Part shown: positions 54,664-63,985 of the stretch, piece by piece
Position numbering within the stretch: position 1 is the stretch's first letter
How the letters are laid out: the number at the start of each line of letters is the position of its first letter
Assembly: GCF_001428075.1 (NCBI RefSeq)
Contig: NZ_LMSI01000019.1
Coordinates: 124,895-188,894 of the forward strand
Source: Arthrobacter sp. Soil764
GTDB lineage: Bacteria > Actinomycetota > Actinomycetes > Actinomycetales > Micrococcaceae
Direction of reading: 5' to 3'
DNA: 64,000 nt
Program-made: the position numbers and the translations under genes
The notes under the pieces: generated by a model
Told to the model about the DNA's origin: nothing
Databases searched by the model: none
What the model saw: the letters and a program-made list of their open reading frames with translations, nothing else

Positions 54664-55488
54664 ATGGGCAACGCGTCGCAGGGAGCGAACAGGGCAGTAT
54701 CCGAGGCCGCATCGGCGAGCCGCAGCCCCGCGGTCCGTATTCTGGCCCGCACCGGATTTGTCTTCATCGGCCTGGTCCACATCCTGGTCGGCGTCATCGC
54801 ATTGCAGCTGGACAGGGGCCAGGGCGGTGAAGCCGACCAGTCGGGAGCAATCGGAGCCCTGGCGTCCAAACCTGGCGGCGGGATCCTGCTTTGGGTGGGA
54901 GCTGTTGCCTGCGCTGCGCTTGCCCTGTGGATGCTGAGCGAAGCCGTTTTTGGGGCCCGCTCAGAGCCTGACTCCAAGAAGAAGCTGAAAAAGGCCGCCA
55001 ACGCCGTGGGCAAAGCTGTTGTCTTCGGGTTCCTGGCCTTCACCTTTGCCGTCTTTGCCTCCGGCGGCAGCAAGAACTCCAGCCAGTCCGCCAGCGATTT
55101 CACTGCAAAGCTGATGGGAGCGCCTGCAGGGGTGGTGCTGTTGATCGCGGTGGGGCTGGCAATCATCGGCGCCGGAGGCTATTACGCCTATCGCGGCATC
55201 ACGCGGAAATTCATGAAAGACCTGCAGGACCCCGGCGAGGCCCGGACAGCCGTGGAATGGATCGGAACCATCGGCTACGCCGCGAAGGGCGTAGTGCTCG
55301 CCGTCGTCGGTGTGCTGATCATCGTGGCCGCCGCAACCGCCGATCCGTCCAAGTCCTCCGGGCTGGATGGCGGGCTGAAGACCCTCGGAGCGCAGCCGTA
55401 CGGAGTGTTCCTCCTGGCCGCCATCGCCGCCGGGCTCATTTGTTACGGCGTGTATTCCATGGCCCGGGCCCGCTACGGAAAGTTCTAG
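54664..55488 (+). CDS. DUF1206-family membrane protein
   Basis: A 274-residue membrane protein with six predicted helices in three repeated pairs (ILARTGFVFIGLVHILVGVIAL, then AVGKAVVFGFLAFTFAVFASG, then WIGTIGYAAKGVVLAVVGVLII). The spacing and GxxxKGVV-type motif match the DUF1206 family of actinobacteria. Function unknown. It is divergent from the UvrA-like gene and its stop shares the CTAG tetranucleotide with the stop of the opposing hydrolase. Confidence 0.82.
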   Translation: MGNASQGANRAVSEAASASRSPAVRILARTGFVFIGLVHILVGVIALQLDRGQGGEADQSGAIGALASKPGGGILLWVGAVACAALALWMLSEAVFGARSEPDSKKKLKKAANAVGKAVVFGFLAFTFAVFASGGSKNSSQSASDFTAKLMGAPAGVVLLIAVGLAIIGAGGYYAYRGITRKFMKDLQDPGEARTAVEWIGTIGYAAKGVVLAVVGVLIIVAAATADPSKSSGLDGGLKTLGAQPYGVFLLAAIAAGLICYGVYSMARARYGKF

Positions 55489-56312
55489 CTTGCGCCCTTG
55501 AGCCCGGTGCGGCGGGTTCGCCGGGATGCGCGGGAACGTGTCCGCGGCCGGCCGGTCACTCTGCCTGCCGCCTCGGCCAGCGCGATGCGCAGGGCAGGCC
55601 CATGGCCCGGCAGGACAACCGAGGCGTCGACGCCGGCCAGGTTCCGCACTGCGGCGAGCGCCGCGCCCGGATCTGCGTGATACATCGGATGCAGCATCTG
55701 CGGACCGGACGTCCGGCTGATCGGGTGGCCGCTGACAAACGAATCACCGACGGCGATGGCGCCGGCTTCCGGAAGCAGGATTGCCGCATTGCCGGGCGTA
55801 TGTCCGGGTACGGAGATGGCCACAGGCCTGCCAGGCAGGGCCCGGAGCGTGGCGGCGTCCCACGCCTCCGCCCGCGTGGCGGGCCTTGCCGCCAATGCGC
55901 CCGCCCTGATGGCGTGCACCATCCAGCGGAACACCCGCGGCCGCCACGCCCGGATGAGGACCTGCCCCAGGGTGACCTGGTGCTTTTCCTTCCCCTGCAC
56001 GTGCGCCAGCTCACCGGGGGCGCACAGGACCGGGGTTCCATAGGACTCGGAGAAGAAGGCCGCGGAGCCCGTATGGTCCACGTGGCCGTGCGTGACCAGC
56101 AGGGCCAAGGCGTCCGCGGGTTCCAGGCCCAGGTAGCGGAGCGAGGCAAGGACGTGGCGGCGGTCACCGGGATAACCGCTGTCAACGAGGATGAACCCCT
56201 TCCCGTCCCGGACCACAATCCAGTTGGAGGCCGACCCTTCCGCCAAATAGACGCCGGGTGCCTGCTCGGAAAGGCTGGTTGCGGGGTCCCACCCGATGGT
56301 TTGCCGATACAC
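55485..56312 (-). CDS. Metallo-beta-lactamase-fold hydrolase
   Basis: About 275 residues. The metal motif THGHVDHTG (HxHxDH) is present; further ligands lie in SVPGHTPGNAAI and the last region VVLPGHGP. Expected to be a zinc hydrolase (glyoxalase II-like or lactonase). The GTG at 56312 (VYRQTIGWDPATSL) is my preferred start over a TTG at 56336, but both have weak ribosome sites. Substrate unknown. Confidence 0.85.
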   Translation of the reverse strand: MYRQTIGWDPATSLSEQAPGVYLAEGSASNWIVVRDGKGFILVDSGYPGDRRHVLASLRYLGLEPADALALLVTHGHVDHTGSAAFFSESYGTPVLCAPGELAHVQGKEKHQVTLGQVLIRAWRPRVFRWMVHAIRAGALAARPATRAEAWDAATLRALPGRPVAISVPGHTPGNAAILLPEAGAIAVGDSFVSGHPISRTSGPQMLHPMYHADPGAALAAVRNLAGVDASVVLPGHGPALRIALAEAAGRVTGRPRTRSRASRRTRRTGLKGAS

Positions 56313-56548
56313 AGGTAAAGCGTAGCCCGCAGGCAACCGCGTAAAGCGGATGCCCAGTTGGCGCGCGCACCGGGGGTACCTAACGCCCCTAAAGTTCCTG
56401 TGCAGTGGCTGTGCATCCTTTGATCCTGGTCACCTTGGCCCTACAGTATTCCCACCATTGCCTACGATGGGACACGGACAGAGGACGGATGGCGGCGCGC
56501 AGCCGCCGCCATCCGTCCCGTGACGACGTGCAGGCAGGAGGTGGACCG

Positions 56549-57292
56549 ATGCATCACGGCGTGCTGCCGCAGGGCCATCCCGTGCACCGGCTTCCCCGCC
56601 GGGTAATAGCTGCGGGTGCGGTTGGCCTGGTCCTGGCCGTAACGTCAGGGAGTACCGCCCAGACACAGCCACCGGTCACAGCCGCACCTCCGGTCCGCGT
56701 TGTGGTTGTGGGGGACTCGCTGAGCACCGGCCACGGCACGTCGCCCCAGCAGGCGTGGCCGGCGTTACTGCGCAAAGACCCGCTGGGCGCCGGCCTGGAG
56801 GTGGTTAATGCCGCCGAGAACGGCAGCGGTTACCTCAGCACCGGTGACCTTGACGGTACTTTCGGCACCGAGGTTGAAAGCTTCGTGACCCCGGATACCG
56901 GCATCGTCGTCTTTTTCGGGTCGGAGAATGACCTGGGCCATGCGCCCGCAGATATTGGTGACGCCGCCTTGGCGGCGATGGACCGTGCGGAAGCCTTGGC
57001 GCCGGCAGCGAAGCTCATTGTGGTGGGCCCGCCGTCGTACTCTGAAACCCCCGATCCCGCCCTGGTGGACATCAGCGACCAGCTCAGGGCCGCTGCCCGG
57101 CAGGCGGGCGGTGAGTTCGTGGACCCCATCGCCGAGGGCTGGATCAGCGATGATTTTGACGATCTCATCGGCCCGGACGGCGACCACCCCACCGTGCTGG
57201 GACAGCACTACCTGCTGGAGCACATCGGCGCCCACCTTGAACAGGCGGCCCCTGCGGCGGCCGCCGCGCAGGGACATCCCGACGCCCAGTGA
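56549..57292 (+). CDS. Exported SGNH/GDSL hydrolase
   Basis: A 247-residue esterase-like enzyme. After a basic start and helix (VIAAGAVGLVLAVTSG) the SGNH blocks appear: VVVGDSLSTG (nucleophile Ser), the GSENDL block, and GPDGDHPTVLG with the catalytic Asp-x-x-His. ATG 56549 with CAGGAGG upstream is chosen over an earlier frame start. Likely cleaves acyl esters of surface or medium polysaccharides or lipids; unknown substrate. Confidence 0.85.
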   Translation: MHHGVLPQGHPVHRLPRRVIAAGAVGLVLAVTSGSTAQTQPPVTAAPPVRVVVVGDSLSTGHGTSPQQAWPALLRKDPLGAGLEVVNAAENGSGYLSTGDLDGTFGTEVESFVTPDTGIVVFFGSENDLGHAPADIGDAALAAMDRAEALAPAAKLIVVGPPSYSETPDPALVDISDQLRAAARQAGGEFVDPIAEGWISDDFDDLIGPDGDHPTVLGQHYLLEHIGAHLEQAAPAAAAAQGHPDAQ

Positions 57293-57405
57293 GGGTGCCG
57301 GTGCCCGCTGGTTGGACCCAACCCATCCGGACCGGAATAATCGCCGAACAGAGGAATCTGGAGGAATCTCTCGATTAGCCGCAGGGCGGGGCTTACCGTA
57401 GAGGG

Positions 57406-58794
57406 GTGACTGACCGCCCCGATATTTTTACCGTTGGTGAACTGCGTGCCGCAGGGTATGTCCACAAGGACCTGCGCCACGAAATCCGCCACAATCTGCT
57501 CGCCGCCCTGGCCGCGGGGCGGGACCCCTGGCCCGGTTTGTTCGGCTTCAGCCGGACTGTGATCCCGCAGCTCGAGCGGGCCCTCATCGCCGGACACGAC
57601 ATCGTCCTGCTTGGTGAGCGGGGACAGGGCAAGACCCGCCTGCTGCGGACCCTGGCCGGGCTGCTGGATGAGTGGTCTCCCGTCATCGAGGGCTCTGAGC
57701 TGAACGAGCACCCCTTCGAACCGATGACCGAACAGTCACGTGCCCGGGTCCTGACCGAGGGCGACCGGCTGCGCATCGCCTGGCGGCACCGGTCCGAGCG
57801 ATACGTGGAAAAGCTGGCCACGCCGGACACGTCGGTGGCCGACCTGGTGGGCGACGTCGATCCGATGCGGGTGGCCGAGGGCCGCCGCCTGGGAGATCCC
57901 GAGACCATCCACTACGGGCTCATTCCCCGCTCCAACCGCGGCATCATCGCCATCAACGAGCTCCCGGACCTTGCCGAGCGCATCCAGGTGGCGATGCTCA
58001 ACGTCATGGAGGAACGGGACATCCAGATCCGCGGCTACGTGCTGCGGCTGCCGTTGGACGTGCTGGTTGTCGCGTCCGCGAACCCGGAGGACTACACCAA
58101 CCGCGGCCGCATCATCACGCCGCTGAAGGACCGCTTTGGTGCGGAGATCCGGACCCACTACCCGATCGAACTGGAGGACGAGGTCTCCGTCATCCTGCAG
58201 GAGGGCCGGCTGGTGGCGGACGTCCCGCCCTTCATCCTGGAGATCCTGGCCCGCTACACCCGCGCGCTGCGGCAGTCCCCGGCCATCAACCAGACTTCCG
58301 GCGTTTCCGCCCGATTCGCCATCGCCGGGGCTGAGACGGTGGCCGCCGCTGCGCTGCGCCGGGCAAGCCTGCGGGGCGAGGAGCAGGCGGTGGCCCGGAT
58401 TATCGACCTCGAGCCGGCCGTGGAAGTCCTGACGGGCAAAATCGAGTTCGAATCGGGCGAGGAAGGACGCGAACAGGGCGTCCTCGACCACCTCCTGCGC
58501 ACCGCCACCGCCGAAGCTGTCAGGGCGCACTTCCAGGGCCTGGACATGGGCCCGCTCGTGGCCGCCCTCGACGGGCACCGGACCGTCACCACCGGGGAAC
58601 AGGTGACCGCGCAGGAGTTCCTGGGCAACCTCCCGTCCCTGAACGGCTCGGGCCTCTACGACGAAATTGGGCGGCGCCTGGGCGCCACAAATGACGGACA
58701 GCTCGCAGCCGCCGTCGAACTGGCGCTCGAAGGCCTGTACCTCGGCCGTCGGATCTCCAAGGAATCCGACGACGAGGAAACCATTTACGGCTAG
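57406..58794 (+). CDS. MoxR/magnesium-chelatase-like AAA+ ATPase
   Basis: A 462-residue AAA+ ATPase. Walker A is GERGQGKT (residues about 70-77), Walker B is within IIAINELPDL, and the sensor region VLVVASANPEDYTNRGRI is typical of ChlI/MoxR proteins. A C-terminal helical part follows. It probably acts on its partner encoded 14 bases downstream, a VWA protein, as a cofactor- or complex-assembly chaperone pair. GTG start. Confidence 0.88.
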   Translation: MTDRPDIFTVGELRAAGYVHKDLRHEIRHNLLAALAAGRDPWPGLFGFSRTVIPQLERALIAGHDIVLLGERGQGKTRLLRTLAGLLDEWSPVIEGSELNEHPFEPMTEQSRARVLTEGDRLRIAWRHRSERYVEKLATPDTSVADLVGDVDPMRVAEGRRLGDPETIHYGLIPRSNRGIIAINELPDLAERIQVAMLNVMEERDIQIRGYVLRLPLDVLVVASANPEDYTNRGRIITPLKDRFGAEIRTHYPIELEDEVSVILQEGRLVADVPPFILEILARYTRALRQSPAINQTSGVSARFAIAGAETVAAAALRRASLRGEEQAVARIIDLEPAVEVLTGKIEFESGEEGREQGVLDHLLRTATAEAVRAHFQGLDMGPLVAALDGHRTVTTGEQVTAQEFLGNLPSLNGSGLYDEIGRRLGATNDGQLAAAVELALEGLYLGRRISKESDDEETIYG

Positions 58795-58808
58795 CCTCAG
58801 GAGGCACC

Positions 58809-60809
58809 ATGGCCATCCACAAGCGGTCCGCCAGGTACGGCCGGTACACCGGCGGCCCGGACCCGCTGGCCCCGCCGGTTGACCTGGCCGAGGCGCTTGA
58901 CGCCGTCGCCGAAGACGTGATGGCAGGCTACTCGCCGCGCCATGCCCTCCAGGAGTTCCTGCGGCGCGGCGGGCGGGACCGCGACGGGCTGGACGACCTC
59001 GCCCGGCGCGTCCAGGAGCGGCGGCGTGACCTGCTCAGCCGCCACCGGCTGGACGGCACCCTGGATGAAGTGAAGAAACTCCTGGACACCGCCGTGCTGG
59101 AGGAACGCAAGCAGCTGGCCCGGGACGCCATGATGGATGACACGGACCGCGCCTTCCGGGAGATGCAGCTGCAGAACCTCCCGCCCTCCACGGCGGCGGC
59201 CGTCAACGAGCTTGCGTCCTACGACTGGCAGTCGCAAACCGCGAGGGAAGCGTACGACCGGATCAAGGACCTGCTGGGCCGGGAGGTCCTTGAACAGCGT
59301 TTCGCCGGCATGAAGCAGGCGCTGGAGAGCGCCACCGATGAGGACCGCGAAGCAGTGAACGCGATGCTTCGGGACCTCAATGAGCTGCTGGGCAAACACC
59401 GGCGGGGCGAAGACACGGACGCCGACTTCCAGGAGTTCATGGCCAGGCATGGCCAGTACTTTCCGGAGAATCCGCAATCCGTGGAGGAATTGGTGGATGC
59501 CCTGGCCCAGCGCGCCGCGGCGGCCCAGCGGCTCCTGCAGTCCATGTCCCCTGAGCAGCGTGACGAGCTGATGCGGTTGTCCGCCCAGGCATTCGGCTCG
59601 CCGGAACTGATGGCGCAGCTCAGTGAGCTGGACGCCACCCTGCAGGCACTGCGTCCCGGCGAGGACTGGACGGGATCGGAACGCTTCGAAGGGAAGGAGG
59701 GCCTGGGGCTGGGTGACGGGACCGGTGTGCTGCAGGACATCGCCGAGCTCGACGAACTGTCCGAGCAACTCTCCCAGTCCTACAACGGCTCCCGGCTTGA
59801 TGACCTGGACCTCGATGCCCTGGCACGCCAGCTCGGTGAAAACGCCGCCGTGAGCGCCCGTACCCTCGCCGAAATCGAGCGCGCCATGCAGGACGGCGGC
59901 TACCTGCGCCGCGGCACCGATGGCGACCTGCGGCTGTCTCCGCAGGCCATGCGGCGGCTGGGGAAATCACTGCTCCGGGATACCGCAAGGCAGCTCTCCG
60001 GGCGGCAGGGAAACCGGGACACCAGAATGGCGGGGGCCGCCGGGGAACAGACGGGCTCAAGCCGGCAGTGGGAGTTCGGTGACCGCGAGCCCTGGGACGT
60101 CACCCGCACCATGACCAACGCCATCCGGCGCATCATGGCCGACGGCGGTGACCCGGGCCGCGGACTGCGCCTCGCCGTCGGCGACATCGAAGTGGCGGAG
60201 ACGGAGGCACGCACGCAGGCGGCGGTTGCCCTGCTGGTGGACGTGTCCTTCTCCATGGCTGCCGAGGGGCGGTGGGTTCCGATGAAGCGGACCGCGCTCG
60301 CACTGCACCACCTGGTCTCCACACGCTTCCGCGGCGACCGGCTGCAGCTGATCACCTTCGGCCGCTACGCGCAGTCCATGGACATCGCCGAACTCACTGC
60401 CCTGCCGGCGCTCCGCGAGCAGGGCACCAACCTGCACCATGGTTTGCTGCTGGCGGGCCGTTTCTTCCGAAGCCATCCATCCATGCAGCCCGTCCTGCTG
60501 GTAGTCACCGATGGCGAGCCCACCGCGCACCTGTTGCCGGATGGGGACTCCTGGTTCAACTGGCCGCCGGATGCGGAGACCATCCGTGCCACCATTGCCG
60601 AACTGGACCGCCTGGGCCGGTCCGGTGTCCAGACCACATTCTTCCGGCTGGGCAACGACCCCGGCCTGGAGCGGTTCATCCAGCGGATGGCGCGGCGGGT
60701 GGACGGCCGGGTGGTGGCGCCGGAGGTGGGCGACCTTGGGGCAGCCGTGGTGGGGGAGTACCTGCGTGCGCACGTCCGCAGCGCCTACGCCGACGGCGAC
60801 TGGTTCTGA
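58809..60809 (+). CDS. VWA-domain protein, partner of the MoxR-like ATPase
   Basis: A 666-residue protein: a long helical, charged N-terminal region (about 450 residues) and a C-terminal VWA domain with a complete MIDAS (DVSFS starting at about residue 478, later T and DGEP). AGGAGG lies before its ATG. The gene pair ATPase + VWA is the ChlI/ChlD-type arrangement used in metallocofactor insertion; here its target is unknown. Confidence 0.87.
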   Translation: MAIHKRSARYGRYTGGPDPLAPPVDLAEALDAVAEDVMAGYSPRHALQEFLRRGGRDRDGLDDLARRVQERRRDLLSRHRLDGTLDEVKKLLDTAVLEERKQLARDAMMDDTDRAFREMQLQNLPPSTAAAVNELASYDWQSQTAREAYDRIKDLLGREVLEQRFAGMKQALESATDEDREAVNAMLRDLNELLGKHRRGEDTDADFQEFMARHGQYFPENPQSVEELVDALAQRAAAAQRLLQSMSPEQRDELMRLSAQAFGSPELMAQLSELDATLQALRPGEDWTGSERFEGKEGLGLGDGTGVLQDIAELDELSEQLSQSYNGSRLDDLDLDALARQLGENAAVSARTLAEIERAMQDGGYLRRGTDGDLRLSPQAMRRLGKSLLRDTARQLSGRQGNRDTRMAGAAGEQTGSSRQWEFGDREPWDVTRTMTNAIRRIMADGGDPGRGLRLAVGDIEVAETEARTQAAVALLVDVSFSMAAEGRWVPMKRTALALHHLVSTRFRGDRLQLITFGRYAQSMDIAELTALPALREQGTNLHHGLLLAGRFFRSHPSMQPVLLVVTDGEPTAHLLPDGDSWFNWPPDAETIRATIAELDRLGRSGVQTTFFRLGNDPGLERFIQRMARRVDGRVVAPEVGDLGAAVVGEYLRAHVRSAYADGDWF

Positions 60810-60853
60810 CCGGTCCCTTGCCGGGCGCCAGGGCCGGGAATAGCATGGGCGCC

Positions 60854-61462
60854 ATGAGCCAGCTGATGGTGGACCTGATCATCACCCTGGACGGCTTCGC
60901 GTCCGGTGAGGGGTGGCCGGGCTGGTGGGGCCTTGAGGGTCCGGAATACCTGGCCTGGCTCCAGCAGGAGGCCGGGAAGGACTATACGTTCCTGCTGGGG
61001 GCGAACACCTACCGCCTCATGTCAGGGATGTCAGAGGACGCTGCCGCCGGAGGCACAGGATACTCGCAGGACGAAAGCTCCACCTTGACAGGCCTTGCCG
61101 CCGTTCCCAAGGTGGTGTTCTCCTCCACCCTGAAAGCACCCCTCCGGTGGCCGAACTCCGAACTGGTTGCCGGGGACGCGGTCCAGGCCGTCAGGCAGAT
61201 GAAACAGACCCATCCCGGGCCCTTGAGTACACTCGGCAGCCTCAGCCTCTGCCGTTCCCTGGTCGCAGCAAACCTCGTGGACCGGTTCCGCCTGGTGGTC
61301 TTCCCCCTGATCACCGGGCGCACGGGACGCGAACGGATCTACGACGGCTACCCGGACGTCGCCCTGGATCTGGTGGACAGCAGGATCTTCGACGGACGCC
61401 TCCAGCTGCTCGAGTACATTCCCCGCGTGATAGACCGCCCGCCGCTCGGCGAGCAGCCCTGA
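60854..61462 (+). CDS. RibD C-terminal (DHFR-like) reductase
   Basis: A roughly 202-residue protein of the RibD_C/dihydrofolate-reductase-like family: MVDLIITLDGFASGEGWPGWWG, then FLLGANTYRLM (NADPH-binding region), and FPLITGRTGRERIYD. These proteins reduce pterin- or flavin-like substrates or are stand-alone reductases. Start is at ATG 60854 or at ATG 60845, three codons earlier. Confidence 0.82.
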   Translation: MSQLMVDLIITLDGFASGEGWPGWWGLEGPEYLAWLQQEAGKDYTFLLGANTYRLMSGMSEDAAAGGTGYSQDESSTLTGLAAVPKVVFSSTLKAPLRWPNSELVAGDAVQAVRQMKQTHPGPLSTLGSLSLCRSLVAANLVDRFRLVVFPLITGRTGRERIYDGYPDVALDLVDSRIFDGRLQLLEYIPRVIDRPPLGEQP

Positions 61463-61479
61463 CACCGGGTGGTGACTGC

Positions 61480-62802
61480 TCAGCGCAGCACCACCACTTC
61501 CGTTTCATACGCCTGGGACGAACGCATGATGCCCCGGAACCAGCAGACGGCGTGGACGGAAGAGTCCCCCGGCGGAACGATGGGGCGGAGGTTGTCCACC
61601 GCTGAGTTCGCCGTTATTGCCTCCCACTCCCACGACGCGCCTTCATCCCGGGTGCAGCCGCGGTAGATTTCGTAATGTGCCGTGGTGCTGCCGGTCCGGG
61701 GATCCACCGGAGTGGAAATGTACACCCGGTCCAAATCGTAGGGGTCCACCGCCCCCAGCCCGGTGTAGTCCTGCTCGTGGGGGAGCAGGCCGGGCCCCGC
61801 GACGGCGAGATGGTTCAGCCGCCAGCGCGTTCCGTCGAAGCGCGCGTACAGCAGGCGGTGATCATCGACGTCGAGCATCTGCTCGCGTTCAAGGGCGCCG
61901 TTGACGTCGTTGGCCCGGCAACTGATGATCGCGGCCAGGTGTCCATCCCGCCCCCGCAGGTCAACCGTCCAGCCGTGGGTGAGGACGTCCCCGTCCAGTT
62001 CGGTGCCGGCTTCGAAGATGGTGGTCAGGGAGGCCTGGTCGACGCCGGGTGAGCCAATCAGCGGCTTGCCCACCACCCGCCCTTCGGCGTCGTGCAGCGC
62101 ATTGTCCCGGATGTAGCCGTGATAAATGCTGTTGTTGTAGTCACGCGGGTGGTGGTCGGTGGTGATGAGGTCAATGCGGTCGGTGCCGTTGCCGTAGTAG
62201 CGGGTGTAGCCGTTGACATAGCCCACTTTGGGCCGGCTGAAGAGCTTGCCGCCGAAACTCCAGGTACTGCCGCCGTCCCCGGAGACCATCAGGGTGGGAT
62301 CGTCGTTGATGGCCCGGACAAAGTTGTACACGCGCGACTCCGCGTTCAGCCGGTGCAGGTTGGAATACGTTGCGCCGCGCCCTGCGGCCAGCTCCGTCCA
62401 GTCGAAGCGCTCCTCGGGGCCCCATTCGGAGGCGTCGTGGGGCCGGACGGAGATCCGCCAGCGGGAGTAGTTGTCAGTCTTGTGCCTGGCGTACATAGCA
62501 AGGTAGCGGCCGTCCGGCCTGACCAGCAGCGCCGGGGCATCATGGTCGTCAGGCTCCAGCCTGTGGTGCAGGACGTGGACTGTGCTGCTCCCGGAGGCCA
62601 GGTCCAGGACGGCGACTTCAATGTTGCCGCCGCGGCGCTCGCCGTCCGGGCCCTCCGGAGCGGCTACGGAACCCACCAACAGCGTCTTGTTGACGGGGTC
62701 CACCAGGGCCCGCTCGTCCTGGAACCAGCACCACGCGCCGTTGTCGTTGATGGTTTCCGGCGAGCCATGCCCGAATTCCCTGCCTTCGATACTGGATGTC
62801 AT
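61480..62802 (-). CDS. BNR-4 repeat protein, possible polysaccharide lyase/sialidase-like
   Basis: A 440-residue beta-propeller protein starting MTSSIEGREFGHGSPETIND. WCWFQDERALVDPVNKTLLVGSVAAP is the BNR-4 opening; repeated SGDGGSTWSFG-type segments follow. No signal peptide, so it acts inside or is released by another route. Members of this fold include uronate-polymer lyases; the catalytic residues cannot be verified by eye. It is convergent with the RibD-like gene. Confidence 0.72.
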   Translation of the reverse strand: MTSSIEGREFGHGSPETINDNGAWCWFQDERALVDPVNKTLLVGSVAAPEGPDGERRGGNIEVAVLDLASGSSTVHVLHHRLEPDDHDAPALLVRPDGRYLAMYARHKTDNYSRWRISVRPHDASEWGPEERFDWTELAAGRGATYSNLHRLNAESRVYNFVRAINDDPTLMVSGDGGSTWSFGGKLFSRPKVGYVNGYTRYYGNGTDRIDLITTDHHPRDYNNSIYHGYIRDNALHDAEGRVVGKPLIGSPGVDQASLTTIFEAGTELDGDVLTHGWTVDLRGRDGHLAAIISCRANDVNGALEREQMLDVDDHRLLYARFDGTRWRLNHLAVAGPGLLPHEQDYTGLGAVDPYDLDRVYISTPVDPRTGSTTAHYEIYRGCTRDEGASWEWEAITANSAVDNLRPIVPPGDSSVHAVCWFRGIMRSSQAYETEVVVLR

Positions 62803-63028
62803 CCCGTTATCGTTACGTACGGGCTTCGGAGGGTCAACGACAACACGGCGGTCGATCGCGGTCGGTCAGCAACCCGATCATGGGGATGTGCCAGGGGCAG
62901 TCTGCAGGACCTTAATAGAGGCCGGCCGCGGCCTGCCGGGGCTGGAAGTCACCATGCGGTCCTTCCAGCCGCCACGGCGCCGGGTCCGGCTGCTGCCCCG
63001 CCGGCCATTTCCATGTCAGGATCAAGGT

Positions 63029-63985
63029 ATGCCCCAGCGCCTCATGCTGCTCGACACTGCCTCCCTGTACTTCCGCGCCTTCTACGGCCTGCCGGACACC
63101 ATCCGCCGTCCCGACGGCACCCCGGTCAACGCCGTCCGCGGGTTGCTGGACATGATCGCCCGGCTCAGCACCGACTACCATGCCACCCACCTGGTGGCCT
63201 GCTGGGACGATGACTGGCGTCCGCAATGGCGGGTGGACTTGCTCCCCACCTACAAAGCCCACCGTGTGGACGAAGCAGTTCCGGGCGGGACCGACGTCGA
63301 AGTGGTGCCCGAGGGCCTCCAGGCCCAGCTGCCCATGATCCGCCGCGTACTGGAGTTGGCCGGGATCGCCATTGTGGGCGCGGCGCACCACGAGGCCGAC
63401 GACGTCGTAGGCACCTACGCGAGCCATGCCGGCTTCCCGGTGGACGTGGTTACAGGCGACCGCGACCTGTTCCAGGTATGCGACGACGAGCGGGCCGTCC
63501 GGGTGATCTACACCGCCCGCGGCATGAAGAACCTCGAAGTCATCACGGAAGAAACGGTGGTGGCCAAGTACAAGGTCCTGCCCCAGCAGTACGCAGACTA
63601 TGCCACCCTCCGGGGAGACGCCTCCGACGGCTTGCCCGGCGTGGCCGGGATCGGAGAGAAGACGGCCGCGTCCCTGCTGCTGAAATATGGAACCCTCGAA
63701 CGCCTGCTGGCCGCCGCGGAGGAGCCGGGCACGGGCGTATCCGCGCCTGTCCGGGCCAAACTCTCAGCAGCCGCCGCCTACCTGGAAGCAGCCCCCGCCG
63801 TCGTCCGGCTGGTGCGTAACCTGGAGCTGCCCACCCTTGAAGAAGCGGGCGCCCGCCTGCAGCCCGTGACGGGGGACCGGCGGGCGGAACTGGAGCAGCT
63901 GGCCGCCGACTGGAACCTGGGCGGCTCGGTCCGCCGCCTGCTCGCCGCCCTGGACCTGCAGCAGCAGCCTGCGGGGCCGTCCTGA
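63029..63985 (+). CDS. 5'-3' exonuclease (PIN/FEN-like)
   Basis: A 318-residue nuclease related to the N-terminal exonuclease domain of DNA polymerase I. MLLDTASLYFRAFYGLPD, EADDVVGTYA and TGDRDLFQVCDD carry metal-binding acidic residues, and the helix-hairpin-helix GDASDGLPGVAGIGEKTA is clear. It is a stand-alone protein without polymerase domains. The ATG at 63029 is chosen because conserved sequence begins there; earlier frame is unsupported. Confidence 0.93.
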   Translation: MPQRLMLLDTASLYFRAFYGLPDTIRRPDGTPVNAVRGLLDMIARLSTDYHATHLVACWDDDWRPQWRVDLLPTYKAHRVDEAVPGGTDVEVVPEGLQAQLPMIRRVLELAGIAIVGAAHHEADDVVGTYASHAGFPVDVVTGDRDLFQVCDDERAVRVIYTARGMKNLEVITEETVVAKYKVLPQQYADYATLRGDASDGLPGVAGIGEKTAASLLLKYGTLERLLAAAEEPGTGVSAPVRAKLSAAAAYLEAAPAVVRLVRNLELPTLEEAGARLQPVTGDRRAELEQLAADWNLGGSVRRLLAALDLQQQPAGPS

